From Rhodothermaeota bacterium MED-G19 (lineage in GTDB: Bacteria > Bacteroidota > Bacteroidia > Cytophagales > MED-G16): 35,841 bases of DNA. The DNA lies in NCBI GenBank assembly GCA_002457315.1, contig NTKI01000015.1, forward strand, positions 1 to 35,841. The letters are read 5' to 3'. Positions 16,960 to 25,174 of this stretch are shown in pieces (the stretch's first letter is position 1; each line of letters begins with the position of its first letter). Below the pieces are notes generated by a model. The model was not told the DNA's origin. It did no database searches and worked only from the letters and a program-made list of their open reading frames with translations. Made by a program: the position numbers and the translations under genes.

Positions 16960-17595
16960 TTATTGCTTTCTTTTAAATAAACTATAAATATATTTTCTAG
17001 TATTACCATTTGATGGATGTTTATACAAATGTTTAAAAGACTCTAATAATTCGAAATCGTCACCAAGCCTTTCTTGAAACATTTCATCACTATAATTCAA
17101 TATATCTAAACCACAACATTTCTTTGCTCCATCAATAGCAAATTCTGAGAATATAACATACCCACCATCTTTAACTTTTCTCTTAAGCAAATTAAAGTAA
17201 GCATCCTGCTGTGATTGTTGGACAAAAAAATGTAATACAGCCCTATCATGCCATAAATCAACCATTTCAAGGTTTAGCAAGTCTTTTGGATTTGTGAGAT
17301 CATCTACCACGAAGGATAATCCATCAATATTATTAATAGAAGATTTGAGTTTGTCTATTGCACTTTTGGAAATATCATTAACACATATATTAGAATACTC
17401 ATCATCTTTTAACTTTTGTATTAATTTTGTTGCGCCTGCTCCAGCATGAAATATCATTGAATTTCTAGAGAGATTACATTTATTTATCAAATCTAAAGAT
17501 ACCACAGGATCATCTTCATACCAACCTAAATCTTCAATAGAATTTTTAAGATATGCAATGTCCCAATGGGTTTTAAAATCATAATTTTCAGACAT
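16960..17595 (-). CDS. Class I SAM-dependent methyltransferase
   Basis: 211 residues. The SAM-binding fold is visible: the motif I region is FHAGAGATKLIQ (residues about 49-60), followed by ICVNDISKSAID with the acidic residue after the second strand, and a DLTNPKDLLN segment. DLWHDRAVLHFFV and EFAIDGAKKCCGLDILNYS are typical of one widespread bacterial methyltransferase subfamily whose substrate is not known to me. There is no signal peptide. It is divergent from the desaturase and 34 bases upstream of the metallopeptidase-like gene. Confidence 0.88.
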   Translation of the reverse strand: MSENYDFKTHWDIAYLKNSIEDLGWYEDDPVVSLDLINKCNLSRNSMIFHAGAGATKLIQKLKDDEYSNICVNDISKSAIDKLKSSINNIDGLSFVVDDLTNPKDLLNLEMVDLWHDRAVLHFFVQQSQQDAYFNLLKRKVKDGGYVIFSEFAIDGAKKCCGLDILNYSDEMFQERLGDDFELLESFKHLYKHPSNGNTRKYIYSLFKRKQ

Positions 17596-17675
17596 AGTGT
17601 AATATATTTATTTACTCAATTAAAAAAACTATTTTTCATTCTATTATTAAGAAACAATTTATAATATTTACATGT

Positions 17676-18776
17676 ATGACTAAGGTCTTCCCAAAATTTT
17701 CTAAGAAGGATCCTAAAATGTTTTTTAAAACATTAAACTCAAGAGTTAATAATTACTTTAAGGATAATAAGATAAAAAAAACAGGTAATTGGAAACTTTA
17801 CACAAAATCATTAATAATCTTTGGAATCTTCACAATCCCTTATTTTCTGATATTGCTATTTGAGTTTAATCAGTGGGTATGTTTAGGATTAATAATAATT
17901 ACTGGGGTTGGAATGGCAGGAGTTGGAATGAACATAATGCATGATGGTAACCATGGGTCATTTTCAAGTAAAAAATGGGTTAATAAGCTTATGGGTAGCA
18001 GTATATACATTCTTGCTGGAAATGCATATAATTGGCAAATTCAACATAATGTGCTTCACCATACATACACAAACATTCATGGTCATGACGAAGATTTAGC
18101 AGCTGGAAGAATACTTCGTTTTAGTGAACAAAGTAAATGGAAGCCTCATCATAGATTTCAGCATATTTATTCTTTTTTATTATATGGCCTTATGACAATA
18201 AATTGGGCTATAATGACTGACTACTTTCAGACAAAAAGATATATTAAAAGAAAATTATCTTTTAAAAAGTTTGTAAATCCAACAAAACAATGGGTAAACC
18301 TTGTTATTACTAAGATCTTATATTATTCCATTTGGATTGTTCTTCCTATGATATACCTTGACTTTGCATGGTGGAAGATTTTAATTGGGTTTTTTATTAT
18401 GCATTACACAGCTGGTATTATTTTAAGTACAATCTTTCAACTTGCACATATTGTAGAAAAAGTTAAAATGCCATTACCAAACAAATCCCTTGGAATGAAA
18501 AATACTTGGGCTATGCACCAGTTATTTACTACTTCTAACTTTTCAACAGGAAATAAGATAATGAACTGGTTCTCTGGAGGACTTAATTTTCAAGTAGAAC
18601 ACCATTTATTTCCTAATATTTCTCACATACATTATAAGAAGATATCTGAGATAGTAAAAAAGACAGCAAAAGAATTTAGTTTACCATATAACGAATACAA
18701 GACTACAACAGAAGCTCTAAAATCTCATTTTCTATTCCTAAAATCAATGGCAAAAAAGCCGCTTGCAATTAATTAA
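17676..18776 (+). CDS. Membrane fatty acid desaturase (front-end/acyl-CoA type, no cytochrome b5 domain)
   Basis: 366 residues. The three di-iron histidine boxes are complete: HDGNH at 89-93, HNVLHH at 124-129, and QVEHH at 306-310. The glutamine in the third box is typical of front-end (linoleoyl-CoA/delta-6-like) desaturases of the DesA group. There are four or so membrane helices. The eukaryotic-style N-terminal cytochrome b5 domain is absent, as in most bacterial versions, so a separate electron donor is needed. ATG at 17676 is the only good start; an ATG at 17672 is out of frame. It probably makes polyunsaturated or cold-adapted fatty acids. Its stop overlaps the stop of the convergent LTD gene. 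Confidence 0.93.
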   Translation: MTKVFPKFSKKDPKMFFKTLNSRVNNYFKDNKIKKTGNWKLYTKSLIIFGIFTIPYFLILLFEFNQWVCLGLIIITGVGMAGVGMNIMHDGNHGSFSSKKWVNKLMGSSIYILAGNAYNWQIQHNVLHHTYTNIHGHDEDLAAGRILRFSEQSKWKPHHRFQHIYSFLLYGLMTINWAIMTDYFQTKRYIKRKLSFKKFVNPTKQWVNLVITKILYYSIWIVLPMIYLDFAWWKILIGFFIMHYTAGIILSTIFQLAHIVEKVKMPLPNKSLGMKNTWAMHQLFTTSNFSTGNKIMNWFSGGLNFQVEHHLFPNISHIHYKKISEIVKKTAKEFSLPYNEYKTTTEALKSHFLFLKSMAKKPLAIN

Positions 18777-19291
18777 TTATTGCTTGATCCAGGTGTCGGG
18801 CTATTAAAGAAAATCCACTCTTCAAAATTATTTGGATTTCTTCCCATAGAAACATCTGTTGTCTGCTCAGAATAAGTTAAAGAATCAACAATTGTAAGTT
18901 TATCACTTGAAAGTAAAATAATTGATTCACCACCTTTTTTTAATTTTTTACTTACATGAAGTGGGCCCTGTTCCTGATCATCATCACACCAAATAAGCAG
19001 ATATCCTTTTGAGGCAATTGTTGTCTTTGACGGATCAGTGTTTGGGATCTGATATGGGTTATCATCACCTGGTGTATCAGTAAAATACATACCCCCAATA
19101 TCAATAGGATCAGGTGTATCATTATAAAGTTCTACCCAGTCATCATAATCACCAGAAGGATCAGGACAACATACGTCATTACTTGTTAAGAATTCATTAA
19201 TAACAAGACCTCTGCTAGTATTTTGAGTTATATCTACCTCATCACAAGAGATAAAAAAAATGAATGATATCATAAAAATAAAGTTTCTCAT
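18773..19291 (-). CDS. Lamin-tail-domain lipoprotein
   Basis: 172 residues. A lipoprotein signal ends in FFISC (Cys16), followed by acidic residues (DEVD) that could serve as a surface-export signal. Residues about 28-165 are a single lamin-tail domain: LVINEFLTSN, DWVELYNDTPDPIDIGGMYF, KGYLLIWCDDD, GESIILLSSDK, and a terminal SPTPGSSN. Two adjacent Cys (VCCPDPSG) lie in the loop after the first strand. The domain is probably an attachment or binding module on the cell surface; function is unknown. Its stop overlaps that of the desaturase, and its start is divergent from the DUF411 gene. The left-edge gene of this window has a related domain. Confidence 0.9.
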   Translation of the reverse strand: MRNFIFMISFIFFISCDEVDITQNTSRGLVINEFLTSNDVCCPDPSGDYDDWVELYNDTPDPIDIGGMYFTDTPGDDNPYQIPNTDPSKTTIASKGYLLIWCDDDQEQGPLHVSKKLKKGGESIILLSSDKLTIVDSLTYSEQTTDVSMGRNPNNFEEWIFFNSPTPGSSNN

Positions 19292-19301
19292 ATAAATTAA
19301 T

Positions 19302-19345
19302 TTAATGATTGATTAATTGAATATTTTTTAAATATCGATCATTAA
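19302..19345. promoter_or_regulatory. Inverted repeat in the LTD/DUF411 divergent spacer
   Basis: TTAATGATTGAT (19302-19313) and ATCGATCATTAA (19334-19345) are inverted copies with one mismatch in 12, separated by 20 bases of AT-rich DNA. They lie between two divergent genes, where an operator would be expected. AT-rich sequence yields such dyads by chance, so confidence is low. Confidence 0.35.
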
Positions 19346-19373
19346 TTTTTTTAATTTAATTATAGATCATATT

Positions 19374-19390
19374 TAACTTTTTTAAAGTTA
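19374..19390. promoter_or_regulatory. Perfect 7-bp dyad just upstream of the DUF411 gene
   Basis: TAACTTT and AAAGTTA flank a three-base TTT spacer, ending 17 bases before the DUF411 ATG at 19408. The position suits an operator for a repressor, but no partner regulator is encoded nearby. Confidence 0.3.
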
Positions 19391-19407
19391 TATATTAGAT
19401 TACATAT

Positions 19408-19842
19408 ATGAAATACTTTATACTTATACTAGCATTTGTTTCTTTGTCTTGTGGAGCTTCTAAAAACAAAGTTAGCGTCTATATGTCACCTACATGTGGA
19501 TGCTGTAAAAAGTGGGTTTCCCATTTAAAAGACAATGGTTTTGAAGTTGAATCTATATATGAGAATAATATGAGATCAATCAAGACAAAATATAAAATAT
19601 CTCAACAAAACACCTCTTGTCATACAGGAATAATTGGTTCGTACTTCATAGAAGGTCATGTCCCAGCAAGCGACATAAGAGAACTTCTAGAAAAAAATCC
19701 TGATGTTGCTGGACTTGCTGTACCTGGAATGCCAGCAGGAACAAATGTCCCAGGAATGGAAACTATAAATGAAAAAGCCGAATACGATGTCCTCTATGTT
19801 AAAAAAGATGGTTCTTCGGCAGTATGGAAACACTACAACTAA
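19408..19842 (+). CDS. DUF411 metal-binding lipoprotein
   Basis: 144 residues. A lipoprotein signal ends in LSC (Cys15). The rest is a full DUF411 domain: MSPTCGCCKKWVSHL with CGCC at 30-33, a SCHT motif at 70-73, and EGHVPASDIRELL followed by AVPGMPAG and PGME. The four Cys with His72 and the Met residues are plausible copper or other soft-metal ligands; DUF411 genes are frequently linked to copper resistance in other bacteria. It would sit in the periplasm or outer membrane. The last 19 bases overlap the start of the kinase-aminotransferase gene. No copper pump or regulator is visible nearby, so the copper role is inferred from family association. Confidence 0.88.
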   Translation: MKYFILILAFVSLSCGASKNKVSVYMSPTCGCCKKWVSHLKDNGFEVESIYENNMRSIKTKYKISQQNTSCHTGIIGSYFIEGHVPASDIRELLEKNPDVAGLAVPGMPAGTNVPGMETINEKAEYDVLYVKKDGSSAVWKHYN

Positions 19843-22097
19843 AAAAATTTGTCAAAGAATCCTACGGATTAAACGTCAAAAGTTTAAGAAAACTCAACGG
19901 ATACGATAACGAAAATTATCTTTTAACTTCTGAGGAAGGAAAAAAATTTATTTTAAAAAAATATCCTTTTACCAAGAAAAATATTTCTTTAATCTCTGCA
20001 GAGAATAATTGCTTAATTCACTTAAATAAAAGTTCTAATAGCTCATATCCAGCACCTATTTCTTCATGTAATAATGAATACTTAGAAATTATAGATTCAA
20101 AAAAGGATAAATATATTGTAAGGGTATTATCTTACCTTAAGGGTAAATTTTTAGGTGAAATTCAAGTTAATGACAATATCCTTAAGGCACTTGGAAAATT
20201 AGTTGGAAATCTAAGCAAACACCTCAAAAATTATTCTAATGACTCTATATCAAGCAGAAAGTGGGAGTGGGATATTCAATACTTAAATCTCAATAAAAAA
20301 TTTTTAAAGTATATAGAAGATTCTAACGAAAGAAAAATTGTTCTTTATTTCTTTCAACAATTTGAAGAGAATGTTTTACCCATACTTGATCAACTAAGAA
20401 CATCAATTATTCACAATGATACTAATGAGTGGAATATCTTAAAAAGTAAAAATGAAAAATTAGCAATAATTGATTTTGGTGATTTGACAAACTCACAACT
20501 AGTAAATGAAATTGCAATAGCAATGACATATGCATCTTATGATAAAAAAAATCCACTGGATTCAGCGTCTACAGTATTAAAGGCATACAATAAAATTATA
20601 AAACTTACAGAGCAAGAAATATCAATAATTTATTATCTAATGGCAGCAAAATTATGTATCAGTGTATGTAATTCGGCTTATTCAAAAAAAGTAAATCCAA
20701 AAAACACATATGCTCTGATTTCTGAAAAAAATGCATGGAGTATGCTTAAATACCTTATAAAAACAAGTCCGATTCATGCTGAAAATATTTTCAGAAAAGC
20801 ATTAAATAGGAAGGTAAATAAACTAAAAAGTGTAAAAAAATATATAAAAGAACGTCATTCAGTAATTAGTCCTATATTTTCATTGAGTTATAAAAAACCT
20901 ATCGCTTTTGACAGGGCTGCTTTCCAGTATATGTTCGATAAAGATGGAAACACATTTCTTGATGCATATAATAATATCCCCATAGTCGGTCACTCTCATC
21001 CAAAAGTGACTAGTGCTATCTCAAAGCAAATAACAAAACTAAATACTAATACTAGGTATATTTATGACCAACTTTATGATTACGGTTCTAGATTAATTAA
21101 AAAATTTCCAAAAAAGTTAAATAAAATTTACTTTGTAAATTCAGGAAGTGAGGCTAGTGACTTGGCAATAAAAATTGCTTTATCTCACTCAAAAAATAAT
21201 AATATAATGGTTGTTGAAAACGGATACCATGGACACACCCAAAGAGGCACTGACATCAGTCACTATAAATTCAATAATAAAAAGGGGCAAGGAATAAAAG
21301 ATTATATAATCAAAGTACCTATGCCAAATACTTATAATAGTATTTACAGTATACCAAAGAATAAAATAGGCAAAAAGTATGCTGAAGATGCAATAAATAA
21401 ATTAGATGATGTTGCTGCATTTATTTCTGAGCCTATATTAGGGTGTGGTGGTCAAGTGCCGTTAGCGGAAGGTTATCTAAAAGAAATTTACAGAGAAGTC
21501 AGGAAGAGAGGCGGAGTGTGCATAAGTGATGAGGTTCAAACAGGATTTGGAAGACTTGGGAAATATTTCTGGGGTTTTGAGATGCATAGAGTCATACCCG
21601 ACATTGTTATTTTAGGAAAACCAATGGGTAATGGACACCCTATTGGTGCAGTGATAACAACAGATAAAATAGCAGAGTCTTTTGGTAAAGGTGTCGAGTT
21701 TTTTAGCTCATTTGGAGGGAATCCTGTTTCTTGTGCTGCTGGTCTTGCAGTGTTAGATGTAATTGAAGAAGAAAAATTACAAGAAAATGCCAAGAGCGTT
21801 GGAGATTATTATATGAGAAAACTTAATAAATTAAAAAAAGAATTTAAAAATATAGGGGACATTAGAGGTTCTGGATTATTTATTGGAATAGAGATTACAA
21901 AAGAGAATTCAAAAAAACCTGATACAGAATTAGCTCAAAAGATAAAAAATGAGTTAAGAAAAAAGCAAATTTTAGTTGGTTCAGATGGGCCTCAAGATAA
22001 TGTAATAAAGAGTAAACCACCAATCTGTTTTTCTAAAGAAAATGTAAATGAAGTTATTGATTCACTCAAAAGTATTCTTCAAAAAAATTCTCATTAA
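19824..22097 (+). CDS. Kinase (APH-fold) fused to class-III aminotransferase, probable ammonia-phospholyase
   Basis: 757 residues. Residues 1-315 form an APH/homoserine-kinase-type kinase: catalytic HNDxNxWN (Asp199, Asn204) and metal-binding DFGD (217-220). Residues about 335-755 form a class-III PLP enzyme: [21 protein letters not shown] (Asp569) and the PLP lysine in GKPMGNGHP (Lys599). GKPMGNGHP is characteristic of the AGXT2L1/AGXT2L2 group, which splits phosphoethanolamine or 5-phosphohydroxylysine into an aldehyde, ammonia and phosphate. The kinase part recalls hydroxylysine/ethanolamine kinases, so one polypeptide may phosphorylate and then cleave. The M23-like middle domain known from longer bacterial fusions is absent. 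No signal peptide; cytoplasmic. It starts 19 bases inside the DUF411 gene and no later ATG is suitable. Exact substrate unknown. Confidence 0.9.
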   Translation: METLQLKKFVKESYGLNVKSLRKLNGYDNENYLLTSEEGKKFILKKYPFTKKNISLISAENNCLIHLNKSSNSSYPAPISSCNNEYLEIIDSKKDKYIVRVLSYLKGKFLGEIQVNDNILKALGKLVGNLSKHLKNYSNDSISSRKWEWDIQYLNLNKKFLKYIEDSNERKIVLYFFQQFEENVLPILDQLRTSIIHNDTNEWNILKSKNEKLAIIDFGDLTNSQLVNEIAIAMTYASYDKKNPLDSASTVLKAYNKIIKLTEQEISIIYYLMAAKLCISVCNSAYSKKVNPKNTYALISEKNAWSMLKYLIKTSPIHAENIFRKALNRKVNKLKSVKKYIKERHSVISPIFSLSYKKPIAFDRAAFQYMFDKDGNTFLDAYNNIPIVGHSHPKVTSAISKQITKLNTNTRYIYDQLYDYGSRLIKKFPKKLNKIYFVNSGSEASDLAIKIALSHSKNNNIMVVENGYHGHTQRGTDISHYKFNNKKGQGIKDYIIKVPMPNTYNSIYSIPKNKIGKKYAEDAINKLDDVAAFISEPILGCGGQVPLAEGYLKEIYREVRKRGGVCISDEVQTGFGRLGKYFWGFEMHRVIPDIVILGKPMGNGHPIGAVITTDKIAESFGKGVEFFSSFGGNPVSCAAGLAVLDVIEEEKLQENAKSVGDYYMRKLNKLKKEFKNIGDIRGSGLFIGIEITKENSKKPDTELAQKIKNELRKKQILVGSDGPQDNVIKSKPPICFSKENVNEVIDSLKSILQKNSH

Positions 22098-25000
22098 TTT
22101 TTAGTTAACGTAAGAACTAAGCCTTCATTAGCTTTTACATTTATTTTATCTCCAACTTGATATTTATTATAAACTTGAAGCCCTTCTATTTCAGGACTAG
22201 TCAATTTTGCAGATGAAGGATTAAAGTTTATTTTATCCCATTCTATTGATAAATTTATGTCTTCATCTTTATTAGACCATGAAGCTAGAGATATCAAAAT
22301 CTTATCATCTCTTTGATATATAGTACACTTAATGTCATTATTATCTACCTTAATTGGTGAATAATCTACCCAATATCCTATCATTCTACTATCTGAAATA
22401 CCAAAATTCTCAAAAATTTTCCAAATATTTCCAGGATTATATTTGTGATAAACTCTAGTCGTCATACCATAAACTAAACCATGATACGGTCTACCACCTT
22501 TCTCAAGCATTTCTCCTGTTAAACCAAAAGGAATACCTGAAACCTCTGTCATCCAGTAATCTGGTTCAAGTTCATATTCAAAATATTCTCCAAACCATAG
22601 TCTTGAGACAAAAGGAAAATGTTCCATATAAAGAAAAGCACTATTAATATAACCATCTCTAACATTAAACTGATTTGCTGAATGAAGATCAATTACAAAA
22701 GAATCTCTATTCATACTAAATACATTTGCAATTCTTTTTACAGTACTCCTACTAAAAGCAATATCATCAAGGTATAAGCCATCAATAGAGTTATTTTTTG
22801 CAAGCCAATTAATACCTTCTATGTAGTAATTAGTCCATCTAGAAGTACCCTTATTTAAAATTGAGGCATCATTTACCCTAACAGCATGCCATGCAGAGTG
22901 ATAGTTTGATTTAAGATGTTCCTGTAACCAACTATGACCTCCTCCATTTCCATCATTAAAAATTTCAGTGCCTAAACTTCTAAGTGCAAACATTTCATAG
23001 GTTTTATAAGTTAATTCTCTAATAGTATTGTAGAGTTTAACCTTAATGCCTTTAGCATGAGCTTCATCTATGTATTCCTTCTGTTTATTTATATTGTAGA
23101 AAGGATAATTTATGTACGGGTTTATTTCATTGGCATGATGTACATTTACAATCGTCCCTTTTAAGTTTAATACTGAGTCAACAGGAATATATTTATGTAC
23201 AAACCTCGTATTAAAATGTTCTCTTGTATCTATAGTTTTGAATGGGGTAACTAAAAATCTTATATTAAAATTCAAAGTATCTCCTTTACTCACTGATCTT
23301 TCACCAGAGTAGTTGTTTATATCTACGACTTCTTTATTAATTTTTATTGATATTCCACCTTTTGAGTTATTATACCAAGAAGTAGGAAGATTTAAAGGTT
23401 TTGATCTATAAAAATTAGTATTTAGAGGTCTCTCATAATTATTATCTCTCAAAACATATTGCAACCCCTTATTAATATTTCCTAACCATGCACCTTCTTG
23501 ATGTTTATTAACATCCCATTTCCAATCAATATTATTTTTCAATTCACCTCCCTTATTTCCAAGACCTAACATGTATTTTGCAGCTTCTTTGTTAAAAGAA
23601 ATTTTAAGAGATACATCATTTAAATTAACATCATTTTTTGCTATCAATTGCATCTTGTAATCCATCATCCCATCATATTCCAATATACCTGATATAATTA
23701 AATTGAAGTTTCTAGATTGATTTTCTGATATCCATTTAACACTAGCTCTATTACCATTAGACATACTAAATGAGGAATTTGAAAATTTTTCTATATCTCC
23801 ATTATTAATTTTCACTTTGAAGTCTATCTTATCAGACAAGATATTTTCAGATTGTTCCTTAATAAATGTCATTTCAGGTGAAAAAAACGATGAAATCCTC
23901 ACAGGTAATCCCATTTTATTTAATTCAATTTCTCTTCCTAAAATGTTTAAATTATTTTCAGTGATCTTAATTTTTTTAAATGGTTTTATAATTAAATTAT
24001 CGTCTGATCCAATATCAGAATTTAACCATCTCAACCTCGACATCCTCTCGGGTTTATTATCTCCAAAATCATATGATTTTGAACTTAAAACATTCATTTT
24101 TAAATGAATTGTATCCTCTTCCATACCCTTAGGTTTTATTATAACTAAAGAATTATAAGTACCTGACTTAGTGTCTAAAGGAATCTCTAACCCAAACCAT
24201 AATGACTGAACCTCACCTTTATTTACTGATATTTTTTTTAAGAAAGATTTACCATCAAGATCAACACCTCCCTTATTAAAGCATGTAAAATACTTTTTAT
24301 CTATTGTGCCTTTTGATGATGAATTTAAATCTGAAAAAACAATATCTATATCATCAATATCCTTATTTGGAGATAATACCCCTATCTGAAAAGTATAATA
24401 TTCTCCCCTTGAAACATTATCATTTAAACCGTTGACATATTTATTTTCAATAGTCCATCGCTTTGGTAAATAATTTTTCATCTTGATAGGAAAACCTCTA
24501 TACTCTGGAAAGAGATAGAAGTCTTTATTAAAAAACTTCAAGTAATTATTTGATTCTTCTTTAGTAGATATAATTTCCATTGGGAAAAAACTATGAAAAT
24601 CATCAATAGATTCAAATCCAGTAATTTTTGCCTCTTTTATATCAGAAAAATTATTTAAATATTTTTTTGGAATAAAATCTTTCTGATCTTCTATTTTCAG
24701 AGGTTCAAGATATTCTACCTTGGGATAGTATCCCCCAGTAGACTTATGAGGTAAATAATAAAAATAATATTCGACAGATGATTTCTCTGGCTTAAAAAGT
24801 ATGTGACCAAATTCATTATTTATATCGACAAAATATTTTTCTTTGATTTCCTCTCCATTCACAGCATTAATAATTATAATATCTTTTGTGTTTGGAAAAT
24901 TATCCCTCCTTCTCCATGGGATCTTAACTTGATGAATCTCAATAGATGAATTTTCTAACTCAACAACTACTCTATGATTTCCATAAGAGGTAAAACTTTC

Positions 25001-25147
25001 TATGTAGTTAGGATGATCCCAATTTCCAGATTCATATTGAAAATCATAGATAGATTCATTGATAGAATTATTTCTATAATTGACATCATCTGGACTTATA
25101 CATGAGAAAATTAAGGATAAAATAAAAAAGAAAAAAAGCTTATTCGT
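22094..25147 (-). CDS. DUF6067/GH123-like glycoside hydrolase-type lipoprotein with apparent ACG start
   Basis: 1017 residues if translated from ACG 25147-25145; the first standard in-frame start (GTG 24862) would give only 922 and would cut into the conserved N-terminus. The upstream 95 codons are open. They encode NKLFFFFFILSLIFSC, a textbook lipoprotein signal (Cys17), and then a segment with the family hallmark VKIPWRRRDNFPNTKDII. The remainder matches DUF6067/GH123-type proteins: N-terminal beta domains, then a TIM-barrel-like part with GIKVKLYNTIREL and SIDGLYLDDIAF (Asp794/Asp795 are candidate catalytic residues). Probably a surface or periplasmic enzyme on glycans such as amino-sugar glycosides. 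It lies 27 bases after the BNR gene. Its stop overlaps the fusion-kinase stop on the other strand. Confidence 0.85.
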   Translation of the reverse strand, partial: TNKLFFFFILSLIFSCISPDDVNYRNNSINESIYDFQYESGNWDHPNYIESFTSYGNHRVVVELENSSIEIHQVKIPWRRRDNFPNTKDIIIINAVNGEEIKEKYFVDINNEFGHILFKPEKSSVEYYFYYLPHKSTGGYYPKVEYLEPLKIEDQKDFIPKKYLNNFSDIKEAKITGFESIDDFHSFFPMEIISTKEESNNYLKFFNKDFYLFPEYRGFPIKMKNYLPKRWTIENKYVNGLNDNVSRGEYYTFQIGVLSPNKDIDDIDIVFSDLNSSSKGTIDKKYFTCFNKGGVDLDGKSFLKKISVNKGEVQSLWFGLEIPLDTKSGTYNSLVIIKPKGMEEDTIHLKMNVLSSKSYDFGDNKPERMSRLRWLNSDIGSDDNLIIKPFKKIKITENNLNILGREIELNKMGLPVRISSFFSPEMTFIKEQSENILSDKIDFKVKINNGDIEKFSNSSFSMSNGNRASVKWISENQSRNFNLIISGILEYDGMMDYKMQLIAKNDVNLNDVSLKISFNKEAAKYMLGLGNKGGELKNNIDWKWDVNKHQEGAWLGNINKGLQYVLRDNNYERPLNTNFYRSKPLNLPTSWYNNSKGGISIKINKEVVDINNYSGERSVSKGDTLNFNIRFLVTPFKTIDTREHFNTRFVHKYIPVDSVLNLKGTIVNVHHANEINPYINYPFYNINKQKEYIDEAHAKGIKVKLYNTIRELTYKTYEMFALRSLGTEIFNDGNGGGHSWLQEHLKSNYHSAWHAVRVNDASILNKGTSRWTNYYIEGINWLAKNNSIDGLYLDDIAFSRSTVKRIANVFSMNRDSFVIDLHSANQFNVRDGYINSAFLYMEHFPFVSRLWFGEYFEYELEPDYWMTEVSGIPFGLTGEMLEKGGRPYHGLVYGMTTRVYHKYNPGNIWKIFENFGISDSRMIGYWVDYSPIKVDNNDIKCTIYQRDDKILISLASWSNKDEDINLSIEWDKINFNPSSAKLTSPEIEGLQVYNKYQVGDKINVKANEGLVLTLTKN
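25145..25147 (-). other. ACG in place of ATG at a lipoprotein start
   Basis: The codon reads ACG AAT AAG, where ATG AAT AAG (Met-Asn-Lys) would complete the signal peptide. No in-frame ATG, GTG or TTG exists between this point and the upstream in-frame stop. The nearest alternative is ATT at 25156-25154. It may be a true non-standard start, a point mutation, or a base error. Confidence 0.7.
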
Positions 25148-25174
25148 ACAGTTAATAACTTTTTATATTTAAAA

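Noticed and set aside
19824-20770. Aminoglycoside resistance gene suggested by the APH-type kinase fold
   Set aside because: The kinase is fused in frame to a PLP enzyme of the phospholyase group; a metabolic role fits better.
24862-25150. Possible frameshift or separate small gene upstream of the GTG start of the DUF6067 gene
   Set aside because: The upstream 95 codons are in the same frame and join directly to the ORF, so it is one gene with an unusual start codon.
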